Shown here piece by piece: positions 23,792-49,387 of a stretch of 64,000 nucleotides of DNA; the first letter of the stretch is position 1; every line of letters begins with the position of its first letter. This stretch comes from Daphnia pulex (Eukaryota; Arthropoda; Branchiopoda; Diplostraca; Daphniidae). The notes under the pieces were generated by a model. It made no database searches. It was not told the DNA's origin and worked only from the letters and a program-made list of their open reading frames with translations. The stretch is taken from positions 372,001-436,000 of the forward strand of contig NC_060017.1 in the NCBI RefSeq assembly GCF_021134715.1. The letters run 5' to 3'. The translations under genes were made by a program, and so were the position numbers.

Positions 23792-26700
23792 TTAATTGTT
23801 TCCTTCATTGTCCTCGTCAGCGTAGTCTTGATAATCGTTTGTCTCTTCGTCGCTGTAATCCTGGTAATCAGCAGTCTCCTCTTCGCTATCTTCTTCGTAT
23901 GCTTCATTTTCCTCATCACCATCTTCTTGAATATTATCTAATAGAAGGTCTTCGATGCCATTTTCAATGTCGTAGGCGAACGTGTCTTCATCCAAAAAGT
24001 CGGATTCGACATCGAAGAGCATAGTCGCATCAGCCAAAACTTTCTTCCATCGCGCAATTTCGAGTTGTTTAAGAACAATTTGTCCTCGGTGAAACTGTTG
24101 ATTCCCTGCACTGACTGTAATCAGTCAATAAATTACTTAACAAACCATACTAAGTTAAATTCAAGACTCGTAACATACTTTGATCCTGGAGTTTTTTAAT
24201 ATCTTCTTCTAAGTTTCTTCGAACTTTACAAATGGTCTCAATGAATGTCACCATTTCCTTTTCGGTTTGAATCACTTCTTCGCGAAATCTCTGTTCTAGC
24301 ATCCACGCATTCACAGCTTGAAAGTGATTTGAAACAGAAACTAAAAAGCATAACAATATTAAGTGAAGGAGAATAAAAAACCAAAATATGTATACTCTGT
24401 ACCAACGGAATTGTGCCAGGGAAAGATCCCACTCTTTTTGTGCTCCTCCGTCACAACAACATTATATTTGTTGTTCATCTCCTCGATTAATTTGTCTGAC
24501 CTAGTCTTCAGAATTACGATTTTTCTTCTATGGACAGTCCTTGCTTTCGCGCTGTCTACAAATTAATTCATAATTTATCAAGTATAAATTAGTATAACTT
24601 ATTGATTAGCTGTTACCCGCAAACTTCATTTCGCGTGCTTGCAGTTGCCTTATTGCTAGAGCTATACCCTCAAGTTCTACTTGGATATTACCAACAGTCC
24701 AGTTCCCGTCAACTCGTTTGTCTCGTACTTGTTTTGCTTGGACAACTAGTTGTTTCATTATCTTAGGCATGTCGCCCTCCTGCACATGGAGTTTTTCCAA
24801 CCAACCACGGAATTCTTTTCCGTAGTCGATGGCTTTCTTCTTGGCCTTATTTCAAGAAAACAGTAATCTAGACTATGTATTTTAAAGAATTTAAAAGTTT
24901 TTTTTACAGTCTTAAGGCGTTTAGGCAGAGTAAAAACCATTTTCTTCTCTTTGCTTGTATTTTCATAGATAAAACCTTTAGTTAGGTGATCGTTTCTGTC
25001 TAAAAGTACAAAAAGTCAACACAAACGTGAAATCGCTACTCAATTTAAAATTTCTCACTAGAACTAGTCATGTGCTTTGTAGATGCATTGTATCTTGAGA
25101 TTTTACTGAAACCTTGTTCCATTTCTTCTCCGACGGTCGCAGCAGCGCCTTTCCGAAAATGACCGAACCATAATACCTTAATCAAATATAAATTATGCAA
25201 CTGCAATTGAACAAAAATTCAAATGAACTGTAACAATGGTACCTGACACGCCCAAGCATGCGCTTTCCCATGAAATCGTGAAAGAAAAGGTTTCATCTTT
25301 GTCGTCAGACAAGCAAACCTAGCATTAATGTTTCCTAGTTTTTTAGCGAAAGGCCAGTAACGGCAGATGACGTCATAACAGAAAAACAATATCCCGAATT
25401 GCAATGCCCACCATTGAAGGAAAGCAATTACTCGGTATGTTTCACCACGATGAATGTTAGCTGCACGGAGAACTAAACCGTGTCGACAGCACATACACAC
25501 GATCCCTGTTTCATCCATTTTCTTTGAATGGGAATGAGAATCAGATTTTCCGGCTTTGAATGTGGAACCACCACATGTAGCGTTCCCTTTAGTCTGAAAG
25601 AAAGATAAATTTAACATATGTACCGATTAGGATTGTGGACCAGCATACCTCAGGAATAGCTTTGTTAACTTCCGCAACAAAAGCTTCTACGTCATCATTT
25701 CTCGCAATCGCCACGTTTTCCAATAGCTCTTTCGCTCCATGACTAGACAATAACAGGGAAAAGTTTTGAAAAAGTGGAGTAAGGACAAAATTATAACATA
25801 TGTTGTTTACCCTTGAGCCGATTCACATCTATAACATTTCATGTTGCCGTCAACATGACAAGCTAGCGGTTTGGCTCCGCAAGCTTTGCATTTCATGTGC
25901 TCTACCCTTAATATCTCTTTTTGAATTCGAATACGATTAAACTCGTATTCTCTTACAGCCATGAGGAATTCGGTGTTACTCAAACTGGTGCACTACAAAT
26001 ATAAGGGTGGATAAATTAAGGAATTAGACAAAAAAAAAATTACAACTTACTCGATTATGTTGTTCAGAGATTTCTTGAATAGTTTCTACAATTTTGTTCA
26101 TGGAAATACCAGGCATTTTGTGTTGAAAATGCCAGCACCAGTCCAGAAGATCAGTACAAATGAGAAAGAATGAAGTCTCATCTACAGCGGATGATGGCTG
26201 AAAGCCAGAAACAAAATAATCTTCCGCTTTTGCTTCGAACCAATAAAGGCAAACGTTGCACTCCACAACAGTTGACTTCATATCCCAACGACCTGAAATC
26301 GAAATGCACCGTAATTAAGCGAAATCTGTTTAAATATCAATAACGCTGAAGTTGCCCTCATTTACCATTGGCTGTAACTACGGCTACGTCTCTTGAACCA
26401 GGTTTCGTAGTACACGAATGAGGGCTTTTGCATTCTGGACAGGAAGTCACAAGTAAAGGAAGTGACACTAATACAAGATAATTATTAATCTACATATATA
26501 ATTCAAGAAAGCATTATTACCTTCAACAGTGATGTACCCATCTTCAGATATGAACTCGTTTTGGCGCAAGAATTTTAAATTTTCGCCATTCTCACACACC
26601 TCCCTATTGTGTAGTACCAGTTTGCGGTGAGTGATCATATCACATTTGCTGCAGAAATCTTGCTTGCAAGTAAAGCAACGAACAGGATTAGTGACTTTTT

Positions 26701-27218
26701 CACATACACCACATTTACTTTCAGTGTAGGAACGGGAGCTAATGTAGTTTTGAAAGACAGCATCTCTCTTGGAATCCCAAGCATCTTCCTTGTCTTTCAT
26801 GCGAGTTTTCCACTCGCTTTCTTGATTGGCTTCCTTTTTCTTCTTGTTATATTGTAAAATGCTTGCTTCAATGATGTCTTGTTCCAGTGCGACTGAATGA
26901 ATTATATCCTGTACACCACTTCTTTCTGTAACCAATAGAACATTTTTAATCGTAAACTTGAACACGAACTTTGATAAACCTACCATTACTGGGAGTTATT
27001 TCACTAGCAGTACCAGCACTTTCTTGATTAGAAACTGTTACAACTTCATCAGGTTGGGTAACATTTTGGCCTCTGTTTCTGCCAAAATTTTGGAAGAAGT
27101 TCCCTGAACGTTTAACCCTTACCCGTTCTTGTTGTAAAGTATCATTTTTTCGTTTTTCGGCTTTGGTTCTGGTTCGATGCCCGGCCAAAGAATCTTTAAG
27201 CAAATCTCTGCCTGACAT
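23792..27218 (-). CDS. KDZ transposase, multi-exon
   Basis: About 13 exons run leftwards from 27218 (MSGRDLLKDSLAGHRTRTKA). A Cys-rich zinc region follows (CGVCEKVTNPVRCFTCKQDF, then CSKC; next exon SCPECKSPHSC), as expected for the CxC domains of this family. The exon VECNVCLYWFEAKAEDYF, then LICTDLLDWCWHF, and the next one (CKACGAKPLACHVDGNMKCY) lead to the catalytic core at about 25594-25242. There CGGSTFKAG is followed by DETGIVCMCCRHG, GETYRVIAFLQWW, YDVICRYWPFAKKLG and FHGKAHAWACQ, the pattern of the RNase H-like KDZ fold. The next exon has GEEMEQGFSKISRY, matching the late acidic motif. The protein ends in a very acidic tail (23792-24037). No stop or frameshift is seen across the exons I could join, so the enzyme may be active. 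Confidence 0.85.
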
Positions 27219-27308
27219 ACTGTGAGAAACGGCACTAAACCTGCACTAAACCTGAATTGACACTTTTGAACTGCTTTTTGTTTATATTGACCAATATAGA
27301 CAGTATGT

Positions 27309-27430
27309 TGTTGTAGCCCTCCGCCACGACGAGCGCTACCGTTCCTAGGGTCGTCTGGACGAACCCTACCGTCTAAATGTCGTACCCATGAAAGTCGGTA
27401 GGGTTCGTCCAGACGACCGAGATCAAGTTG
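27309..27430 (-). repeat. right terminal inverted repeat of the KDZ element
   Basis: Reverse complement of 19531-19652. It carries the same internal 22-bp palindrome. Confidence 0.93.
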
Positions 27431-27438
27431 CAAAATCG

Positions 27439-28391
27439 GGAAGATAGTTTTTTTTTTTTATCAGTTTTTAAAATGATAAATAATTTGTTCTGTCATGGTT
27501 CTGTAAAGTCAGTATATATATATATTGTCTCTCCATACCCATGGTTCCGTATTACTTAAAAAAAAAACTTGTTTCTATTTTTTAAGCATGAGGGGATCTT
27601 CCAGCGAATATAGAGACGAATATGTCGTTTTATTGTCGCAATAGCAATAGCGTAACGCTATCTATCAAACGATGAAATTGAATTAACTTTAACTAGGAAT
27701 GGCCAGTTAAAATTTTAAAATGGAAAAAAATCAGGAAAAGTACGAGTGTACGACAAATGATAAAATTAATGTAAATGCTCGTAAGCGTAGAAAAACGGAC
27801 GAGTTTTGTTTTTGGATAATAAGAAACCTGCGTTCACGGGTCGTACTCATGCATCACACGTTTCCAGAACTAGGACACAGCATCCATTTCCGCGCCGTCA
27901 ACCTAGATGTGACACATTATTCATTCTATTTGAAAGAAGTGGGAATGTTGTTGTAGAAAAGCAGATATTTATCACAAACAAGCACTACTGTCTTGCAAGT
28001 TGTATTCATCAGATATACGAGGAAGCAGGAAAATGAGCTATTACGTTATTGCCCTGAGTGAAAGGGAGATCTTTGGCAACCTACATTGCCGCTGACTCAC
28101 AAACTAGCCCATTAAAAAAAAAATCACAATCGCCTACCGGAATGAATGTAACACAACCTGCCGAAGTGAAATTCAGCGTTGACCGGACTTGAGAAATATG
28201 GGGACAGTTTCACAGGATGCGGAAACTTCCTCATTGTCATGTCCGATACCGCGCCTATATAAACAAGCTCTAAACTTCTTAATCAGGATCATTCAGTTTG
28301 TCAGGTTATAGTTTCGGTTTAAAAATTAACGGCGCCACCGGAGAAGCCAACGCGAATTTTTGTGCCACTGTACACTCAGCCCATTGAAGTG
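27439..28391. other. intergenic, old right flank of the transposon target
   Basis: Before the insertion this DNA adjoined the borealin 5' region. The overlapping plus-strand frames at 27720-28036 (MEKNQEKYECTTNDK...) have no recognisable content and are not called. A TATA-like GCGCCTATATAAACAAG at about 28252-28268 lies roughly 130 bp before the next gene's start codon. Confidence 0.4.
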
Positions 28392-30855
28392 ATGATTCGT
28401 CCGTTCCGTTTTCCCATGTTGTCCATTTCAGGTAAATATATTAAGTTCCAGTTAATATGGTCAAATCAACAGAGGCTTAGGAATTTAAGTAAGTTCAGTA
28501 AAATGATTGAATTGACTTAATTACAGTATGGACGACATTGCTTCTTTTGGTGATTTCCTTTGGTCATGCTCTAAACGAAGACGATCAAGACGGTGGACCT
28601 CCTTCGCATCGTAGCAATAGCTCACAATCCTCAGGCCTGTTGATGAATCAAGCTGGTCGTCTTCCAATCAGCAACAATAATAACCCTTCGTCGTTCTTTC
28701 GGCAGCAAACACCCCAGCAGTTTGGCGGATTACCTTTCCAACAGTCAGGGATTGGATTTCCGTTCAACGGAGCGGCAGGAGGGTTCCAGCAAAATGGATT
28801 TCCACAGCTAAATAGTTTCCAACAGAGCGGAATCCCACAGCAGAGTGGCTTCCAGCAGAGCAGTTTTCCACTGAATAGTTTTTCGCAAAACGGCTTCCAG
28901 CAGCCAGCCTTCCAGCAAAGCAGTTTGCCTCAAAACAGTTTTCTACAAAATGGCTTTCAGCAAAGCAGTTTCCCACAAAACAGCTTCCAACAAACACTGC
29001 CCCAACAGCAAAACGGCGCACTGCTGGGCCAAGGAAGTCAATTTAATTCATTGGGTTTGCAGAATCAACTAGTTGGAGCACAACTGGGTCTTCAAAATCA
29101 ATTCAGTGGAAACAATTTCCAAAATCAGCTGGGCATTCAGAACCAGTTGGGATTTTCTCAAAATCCTTTTGGGCTGGGCCTATTGCAGCAACAAAATCAA
29201 CTGGGTCTCCAAAACCAGTTTGGTTTGTCTAATCAATTAGGTATTCAAAATCAGATGGGCGTTCAAAATCCGTTTTTGCTTCAAAATCAACTGGGACTCC
29301 AGAATCAATTAAAAGGACAACAGCAAAGCCCCTTTAGCTTTTCGCAACAGTTAGGTGGTTCGTCTGGGTTCAGCAACGATCCTCAATTGGGATTCGGGCA
29401 GTCGAGCTTCGGTAATTTCCCGCAGAATAACGGCGGATCTCAATTTGGCGGAGCAGGCTTCGGAACGGGATCAACTTCTTCCTTGGGATCTAATCAGATC
29501 CTTTTGCAAGGAGGCCAGTTTCAGGATTCTTCTTCACCGTCGGGTTTACAATTCGGATCCCAAATCCGCTTCCCCTTTGGCACATCGTCTTTGACAAACA
29601 ATCGTTTCCCCAGTAATAGTCAGGCCGGTTTGGGTGAGTCCCAATTTGGAAGTCAATTCACCAATAACCAATTCAATAACAGAGATCCATTCATGAGCCA
29701 GCGACCCCAGTTGCAATCTTCGCTCGACACTAGACAACAAAATCGACTAGGCCGTGATGGCGAATTCTTTCCAAACGAACGAGCTCTGTCTTTCAACAAC
29801 ACATTCGACGGTACTTCTCAATTCCAGTCGCTTCAGCAGCAGCAGCAACCGCAACAACAGCCGGCGATAAATCCATTTCTTTCGCAGCAGTTTTTGGGAT
29901 CTTTTAACAACCAACAACCCTTTGCTGGTGGAAACCCACTACCTTTGTCATTTAACCAAGAGCAGCTGCGTCCACAGCAGTTCAATCCTTTTCCTTCGAC
30001 GTTGAATCAACAACAGTCACAGAACCAACAACAGTTAGGGCCATTTGGTACCCTGCCGTCGTTCAACGATCGGCCGCCGATGCAATTTAACAAGGCGCCT
30101 TTCATCAACAACAATCAACAAGATTTTGGCCCGAATCAATCATTGATGGGTACATCGGGAAACACTTTATCGGAACAACAACAAATGCGCCAGCCACAAA
30201 AGCCTCAGCAAGCGCAATCACTTCCACTACCCATTCCCATGACTGGATTTTCCTGTGAAGGCCGTCCTCCAGGTAATTCAGATTTTTCCAATTCATCCTT
30301 GAAGCCAGAACACGAATAACTCTAATCGTTTTGTTGATTCGATATTTCCCAGGTTATTATGCGGACATGAAGAATGAATGTCGAACTTTCCACATTTGCA
30401 TCGACGATGGGTCAACAACTGGACTGAAAAGATCATTCGCTTGCCCCAACGGCACTTTATTTGATCAAGTCAATAGCGTTTGCCAGTGGAAGGATGACAT
30501 GGATTGCTCCAGGAGTCAGCTCTTTTTCCCCCGTCCGGCAGCCTCTACAACAGCATCGATTAAATCAAACAGCGGAGATATCCGCCCTACATCGAGTCCT
30601 TTCAATACGCAGATTCAGTCGCCGCCGAGGAATAATTTCGCTGACAGCACTCCACCGACCAGTTTTCTGCATTTTGGCGTCGGGCAACCCAGTCCGTCTC
30701 ACGGCTCCCTCGACGCCGGACGTAGTCTTGATGACACAAGACGGAATGCGGACATCAGCCCCATTCGATCGAGAAGCACTTTATATACTCCACCACAAAT
30801 CCGGCCGCCACTCTTTCGTCCTTCCGAGCAGCTAGATGATCGCCGGAAGGCGTAA
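28392..30855 (+). CDS. secreted Gln-rich protein with one chitin-binding type-2 domain
   Basis: Three exons (28392-28431, 28527-30272, 30353-30855) give 762 residues in frame. The N terminus (MIRPFRFPMLSISV, then WTTLLLLVISFGHALN) is a signal peptide that spans intron 1. A long Gln/Asn/Phe/Gly-rich repeat region follows: first FQQSGFQQSSFPLNSF-type repeats, then about ten GLQNQLGLQNQF-type repeats. The peritrophin-A/CBM14 domain follows: CEGRPPGYYADMKNECRTFH, then CIDDG, LKRSFACPNGTLFDQ and VCQWKDDMDC, with six Cys in the expected spacing and a tail with NG and FDQ typical of cuticle forms. It is secreted and should bind chitin in cuticle or peritrophic matrix. One domain only suggests a CPAP1-like member. 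Confidence 0.88.
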
Positions 30856-32730
30856 TAACTGAAAGATATGGACGACGATCGTCAAGACATGAAGAATATT
30901 GTTACTTGAACTTTCAATTTGAATTTCGCGTTGGAAATTATCATTTTGTTCACTGTGTGTTTGTGCTTGTCGACTTTCGTTAAAACAAGACCGAAGGTTT
31001 GTCACAATGCACAGTTAATAAGCGATATATCATACACATATTTTGTATTATTATTCTAGAACGAATTTGTTCCGTTTTTTTAAAAAGTACTGTATTATTA
31101 TGAGACATTTATTGTTCGGAAACGAAAACTTTCCTCTTGATATACAGATAGCCTTCAAAGCCTATTTAGTTTTCCGGGTCAATGGTCCTACGTGACAAAT
31201 CTAACAAGTTTTGAAACAGGAAAATCCAGATTCGGCTTTTTATATTTTGTCGCTTTCTGCATGACAACATACGTCTCGAAGAACCAGAAAGTGAAAATAA
31301 ATAAACAACAAAAATGATTAATGAAAATTGGCACTTGAAGAAACACGAAATGGATGGCAGCGCAGGCGGGGTTGATGGTGGAGCAAACTGCAGCAGTGTC
31401 CTGTCCGTTAGCCCGGAAGGTTTGGCCACCGCAGCCGATCTGATGGTGATGCAACAGGTGCATGCAGCGGATACCCACCTTGGAAGCTCTGGTTCGGTGA
31501 GACCAGAGACGGCCGTCCCTTCGTCTTACTTTGCTGATATATCCGGAAATTCATGGGTCAGGTGACGGCTGATAGTCTTTTGGCGGCCCAGTTTCAACAT
31601 CAGCACCATCAACATCCACAATCAGACGATGAATTCAGTAGCCAGGATTCCACCGGCGATCGCAACCGTTCTACCAATGGCCAAGTCCGGCTCGAAATTG
31701 CGAGTTAAAAACAACAATCAATCAAACGAATATAAAAAAATATAAAAATAATTATTACCCGGCATCAGAATTTCCCGTATTGTTGAATTATTTCAAATGT
31801 CCGTGAGATCTCATTCCATTGTTTCCGTTGTCACTTTGCAAGCGTAGTGGTTCTGATTATGTCAATATAAACGGACGAGCAGAAATGTTTGTATTTGTAG
31901 CTCTGTGCTGCTCTGCTTCATTCCTTCCCTGTATACCACTCCCAGTACTACTATTAGTTCTTGTGTCCACAGTTTCATACTGGTACTTTTTTGCTGCCGT
32001 TTTACATATTTTATTTCATGTCAGCCTCCCTAAAAAAAACCCTTTAATTAAACATCTTGTCCAACACTGTTTTAATCAGCCCTCTCGATATCGTAAATTT
32101 TCCAGAAATAAATGACCGCATTAACTGCACTTCTCGTTAATGTCTAAGAGGATTGATTCAGCAAAATTCTGCTAGTGTTCATTGATTCCCTTTAATGATT
32201 TATCTTGGCATCATGATTTATATTTCGTATAGTCTAATTGTGTCTACCTCGCTACAACTTTTTTGTGTGAATAACTTAGACTTCTTCATATGTATGTTGC
32301 AGTTCAATTAATATAGTACACATTTCGAAAGACAAAACGATTCTATACTGTTTGACGCACAGCAGCTACTATTTTTAGAAAAAATAGCAAACACGGAAAA
32401 ATAGCAACAAGAAAGCACAAAAATAAACAAATTGTAGCTCAGTAATCTCACATTTGCAATTTGCAAAGACTATGTCAAATCCGAAGCATTCATTTTCGTG
32501 TTTAAGTATGACTTATCCTCCTATTTGAAAGAACTCCAATTCTCAGTCATACAAGAGAAATGTCATGCCTGATTGCTTGCAAGCAACTGATAAGTTGTCT
32601 TTCTCGAAAACAGATGGCGTGTTGTTAATTTTGTTTTCTTCGTCGTCGTCTGCTCTTCGAGCAGTCACAGTGCTCATTGTGAAATTTTCTTCTGACACAG
32701 TGACAGTAACCATACCCTCCCAGCTCCAAC
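30856..32730. other. intergenic with possible orphan exons at 31314-31710
   Basis: At 31314-31565 an open frame reads MINENWHLKKHEMDGSAGG and continues as a low-complexity Ser/Ala segment. A second frame starts at about 31553 (MGQVTADSLLAAQFQHQHHQ) and ends at 31710. They overlap in different frames and have a transcription-factor-like composition, but no known domain. They may be exons of an unrecognised gene. The rest is AT-rich. Confidence 0.3.
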
Positions 32731-34151
<1,421 letters not shown>

Positions 34152-34169
<18 letters not shown>

Positions 34170-34353
34170 AGCTCCCAAGTACTGCACTACCAAGGCACCC
34201 GAGTATTTTACCACTACTTACGCTGCTCCGTCCTACTACACCGAAGCTCCGAGGTTTTACTCTACCCCGAGTTACTACACCCCTAAGGCACCTGAATATT
34301 ACACCACAACCTACGCTTCCCCAACTTACTACAAGGACGCTCCTAAATACTAG
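34152..34353 (+). pseudogene. 3' fragment of a YYTEAP-repeat structural protein gene, joined to the actin gene
   Basis: In one frame the DNA reads [18 protein letters not shown], then [17 protein letters not shown], then PEYYTTTYASPTYYKDAPKY, and stops at TAG 34351-34353. This is the end of a protein like the complete gene at 60973-62081. It has no start, signal peptide or promoter of its own and begins in the last codons of the actin gene, in a different frame. The usable polyadenylation signal downstream (AATAAA, 34451) probably came with it. Confidence 0.85.
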
Positions 34354-34450
34354 AGTCGAATTTTCAATTTTAATAATTATGTTCAGATTTATTGGGTCAT
34401 ATCTTGAAAGTTACTAGTCACTGGGAATTGTTGTTGATCTTTAATGAGAA

Positions 34451-34456
34451 AATAAA
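34451..34456 (+). terminator. polyadenylation signal AATAAA
   Basis: First canonical signal after the actin/YYTEAP junction; it would serve transcripts from the actin promoter. Confidence 0.5.
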
Positions 34457-34459
34457 TGT

Positions 34460-36640
34460 TCAAATCTGGGTAATCATTTTGTACGACTTCTCTTGCCACC
34501 TAAAAGCCTTTTGACATTGCGACGTTTTCAGATTTTTGTTGGATCTTTCCTATTTCGCATGGAGGTGACAGGTGACTATTGCTCTAGTCGGCTCTAGTCG
34601 CTCTGAATTCCGACATATTCTAGTGTTTGGACAAACTTCATTTACAGGGCAAGTTACGAAAGAGACATACTGTATAGTGTTAAAAAAAAATTTGATGCCA
34701 ACAGCTGTGTTTTTAACTTTAGTTGGCGTAACAAAGGAGTTACAGATAGTGTTTGGTTCATCATAGAAGTTTATTTAAAGAGTCTGGAGATGATCAGGCA
34801 CTTGCCTATAACTTGTGTAAAACTTCAAAGTTGTAAGATATGTACAAGTCAAGTACTAAACATTATTTTATTATAAGTTATAAGATACAGCCACAGCAAA
34901 CAAAACTTTAAAAAGGAATTGTTTTATTGTCCCACCTCCACCCACAATTCCACCACATTTTACAGTCACATACACACATACATACATACACTTAAGTTAA
35001 CCCGTTGGCTGCCACGCCATACAATCCAAAGTTAAAACAAAATATTCAGTTATTATCTCAACTGAGAGAAACAGGTTTGAAATTCCGGAAATTCCCTTCA
35101 CCTTTATAAAGGAGTTTAACTATAAGCCAAGTGAAGGTTACATATTTCATGGTTTCTTACTCATACCACGTAACATTTTTTTCAGGAGGTAGTTAGTATA
35201 AGTAATAAACTGGTAAGTTTTGCGTAAATACCGTATCGCTGTGAATTTATTGCAAAATAATTTTTTTTAACTCAGGAAAGCAACGAATAAAAATAGGTCG
35301 AGATCCCTGCAATAAATGGAAACATGAATTAACCCATTTAGTCACCATCGAACCTGGAAATCCAAACTAATATGGAAATCGAAACAATTGCGTCCTTTCC
35401 ATAATGGGATAGATGTCAAACTAGCTTGCGTCGAATTCACAGGGCTCTCAAACAAACTTCTAACATAGAGGCATGTGATGTGTGACACGATTTTCGATTA
35501 CTACTTTATAGGCGACGAATGGGGCTTATTAGGTTGTTTTTAAAAGATAACAGAACAAATCTTTATCTAGCGCATCACGAGCATATTGTTACACGTAGTA
35601 GGAGTCGTAGCCTATTACTTTTCAATTGTAACAATTGAAGAAAACCAAAGTAGACAAAGATTTAAAAAAAAAATCACGATTTCACGAATCGTTGGTAAAT
35701 TGGATCACGTATGTACGTACTACCGTCCGTTTGTTCCGTGTATATAATGGTAAAACCAAATTCGAGTTACTAACTTCACCGCTAGATGCTACACTATTGC
35801 TTGTGTGCTGTGGTTTCTGCTGCTGGTCCTTGGGGGAGAATCAACGGCCAACAAGCTGCTGCTGGCCTGTTTCCACGTCAGTCAACGTTATATCATTGAG
35901 AAGAGTAGTCGTGGGAAGTGTGTTTTTTTTAATCTGCACAAATTAAACATCACAACCAACAAACATCACATATTTCTCATGTCACTATAAAGGTAAGAAA
36001 TATTTCTGCTAATTTTGTACGAGTTGATTTGCTTGAATTTTCAAATGAAAATGAAAATGCTTGTAGCTGTCGCCCATTGTTTACCATCCATCAAAACATC
36101 ATAACTCAGACGTTAGAGGTTGTTCCTGAAAGATACTCGGGATGACCGTGACATTTCCTTGGGGTTCCCTTTTATGGAAGACGAAATTATTTTCCTTAAA
36201 CTCAGTCGTGCAGCTCAGATGTGCAATAGCAACAAAATAAATAAAAATGGACTTTAAAGTCTTTGGGAGCGAATACATGTGAAGGCCACACATCCGAACT
36301 GCTGTTGAAGGCCCACTTTTTGAGTTGTAAGGGGGGGGGGGATTTTGTTTCTAGTACTACCGTAAAGAGGCAGTGGAGGTTGGGAAAGAGAGAGGATGGA
36401 AAAAGGAGGGTTTGATGTGGGTGGTGGGTTTTTGTAGGACTCGGGGAATTGTCGATTTAGGCCACGAATAACATCAACTCTATGCGGGCCTCATGCAACT
36501 GTTATCAGTCGACAATAGCACAGCCAATGGTACAGTACCTCGACTTCTTTACGTCCGCCGACAATAATAACATTAGTAGTTAAAGAGAGGAAAGTGGTTA
36601 GATTAGGACTTCATCTAGCGTCTCATTCGTGTGTTTGGAC
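34460..36640. other. intergenic region upstream of MICALL
   Basis: AT-rich, with a short ACAT microsatellite near 34975-34990 and a G-run at 36331-36341. The open frames here (for example 34572-34766, 35635-35946) show no family signal. I see no RNA gene. Confidence 0.4.
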
Positions 36641-37110
36641 TGCCGTAACAGGTTGTCTGCGGTCGTGATTACTCTTCCGTTCGGCGTCCTTTAGTTGGGA
36701 AGGTAAGCAAGCATCTGTTCTTTTGCCAAGTCACATCCCTCTCTCTCTTTGAGGAAAGACAAATACGTCTGTCGTTTGTATAAATTAAAAGCTTAAGACG
36801 AGACTCTCATTTGTGAAAAGGCGGAAGAAGTTAAGAAAGGGAAAAATGAATAAAGGAGTAACGTCAGATGAGTAATGTGTGAACTAGTTTTTAAGAAAAA
36901 GGCAACATTTGGTTGAAAGAGTCTATTCATGTTTTCTTTCTCTTTTGTAGCAGCGGAAAACGGTGCAGCTCAGCTGATATAAAGCAACCGTAATATCCCT
37001 TATTATATCGCCAAAAAGGTCTTTGACCGCTTTGAGCGCAAGAAAGACTCCACAACCACCTGTGCCTGGATTTTTCAAAGAAGATAACAATAAAGCCCAT
37101 CAACGTCAAA
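36640..37110 (+). promoter_or_regulatory. probable 5'-UTR exons and promoter region of MICALL
   Basis: A good donor, GGGAAG|GTAAGC, at about 36701 and an acceptor, CTCTTTTGTAG, ending at 36951 bracket an intron. They imply a non-coding first exon near 36640-36701 and a second exon that runs from 36952 into the start codon at 37111. Confidence 0.45.
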
Positions 37111-48600
<11,490 letters not shown>

Positions 48601-48864
48601 AAATGTATTCATTTCCAGTTTGTACTGTCTCTTTACCCACATCTTTCCTATTGAATCATGAGGTAATTCACACACATTATTTTCGTTCGTTTATTCGCTT
48701 TTTTGTGTACGTTCTATATATGCAGTTTATTCATTCCGTTATCTAATCTCTCATCTGTTGCATCAAGTGTGTATAAAGCTCTAGATTTCGGATTACACTT
48801 TGCTTGAAACGAAAGACAATCTTACGCTTATTTTATAACAAAAGTATACACGGGAAATAATTCT

Positions 48865-48894
48865 AATAAAAATAGTATATACTTAATAAATAAA
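48865..48894 (+). terminator. polyadenylation signals of MICALL
   Basis: AATAAA at 48865-48870 and the overlapping AATAAATAAA at 48885-48894 lie about 270-290 bp after the stop codon. Confidence 0.6.
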
Positions 48895-48988
48895 GTTATA
48901 TGGGAAATTTAGAATAACTTACTAATTCCACATGACTCCAGCTATCGAGCTATATAAGTCTGAAATTCCTTGCCATTAGACCACTAAC

Positions 48989-49387
48989 ATGGTAGCCATT
49001 TTCTCGTGCACCAATATTCTTACTGTTAATTTTTTCATTCCATTCCAAGTTCTTTCATTCGTGACTTTGACCGGCACTCTGGCTTCCGGTATTTTTCAAT
49101 CTGATTGCATTGCGGTTGTTGTAGCTTTTTACGTAGCAGTTGGATTTACTTTTGGAACTGTTACGGCCGACAAGGGAATACCCGCAATCGATCGAACTGC
49201 AGGTCTTGGCATTTACATGGCAGATTGCTGATTCTGACGTCAACATCTTGATTTCGCAATGTATTGATTGCAATTTATCTTTACTAACATGGCAAACTAA
49301 TGCTCCATCTGCACCGATTATTTTCTTGCAATACACTCCCTGGAGCCCAAGCGGACAACTCACCGCATTTTCAGAATGAAGATACAA
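48989..49387. other. overlapping short open frames, strand undecided
   Basis: On the plus strand, ATG at 48989 gives 80 residues with a hydrophobic N terminus (MVAIFSCTNILTVNFFIPFQ). On the minus strand, about 110 residues read CPLGLQGVYCKKIIGADGAL and then show regularly spaced Cys (VCHVSK, IHCEIK, AICHVNAKTC, NCYVKS). The minus reading looks more like an extracellular Cys-rich protein, but I find no start codon or exon that proves it. Confidence 0.25.

Larger units (their letters stand above)
19531..27430. mobile_element. complete KDZ-class (Kyakuja-Dileera-Zisupton) DNA transposon, 7.9 kb
   Basis: The element is bounded by a perfect 8-bp target duplication, CAAAATCG, at 19523-19530 and 27431-27438. 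Its terminal inverted repeats start CAACTTGATCTCGG and match for 122 bp by eye without a mismatch. It holds two convergent genes: a plus-strand gene (19781-21991) and a minus-strand transposase (23792-27218), with a tandem-repeat block between them. An 8-bp duplication fits what is known for Zisupton-type elements. The coding exons show no stop or frameshift that I could find, and the matching arms suggest recent movement. It inserted about 150 bp upstream of the borealin start codon. Confidence 0.9.

Noticed and set aside
19531-27430. Polinton or other virus-like large element
   Set aside because: The 8-bp duplication, the 122-bp ends and the KDZ transposase motifs fit a DNA transposon; no capsid, polymerase B or integrase is seen.
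27720-28036. Two overlapping plus-strand open frames
   Set aside because: Neither shows family signal; a splice or frameshift would be needed to join them and nothing supports one.
28764-29021. Minus-strand Cys/Phe-rich open frame
   Set aside because: It is the antisense shadow of the Gln-rich repeats of the chitin-binding protein.
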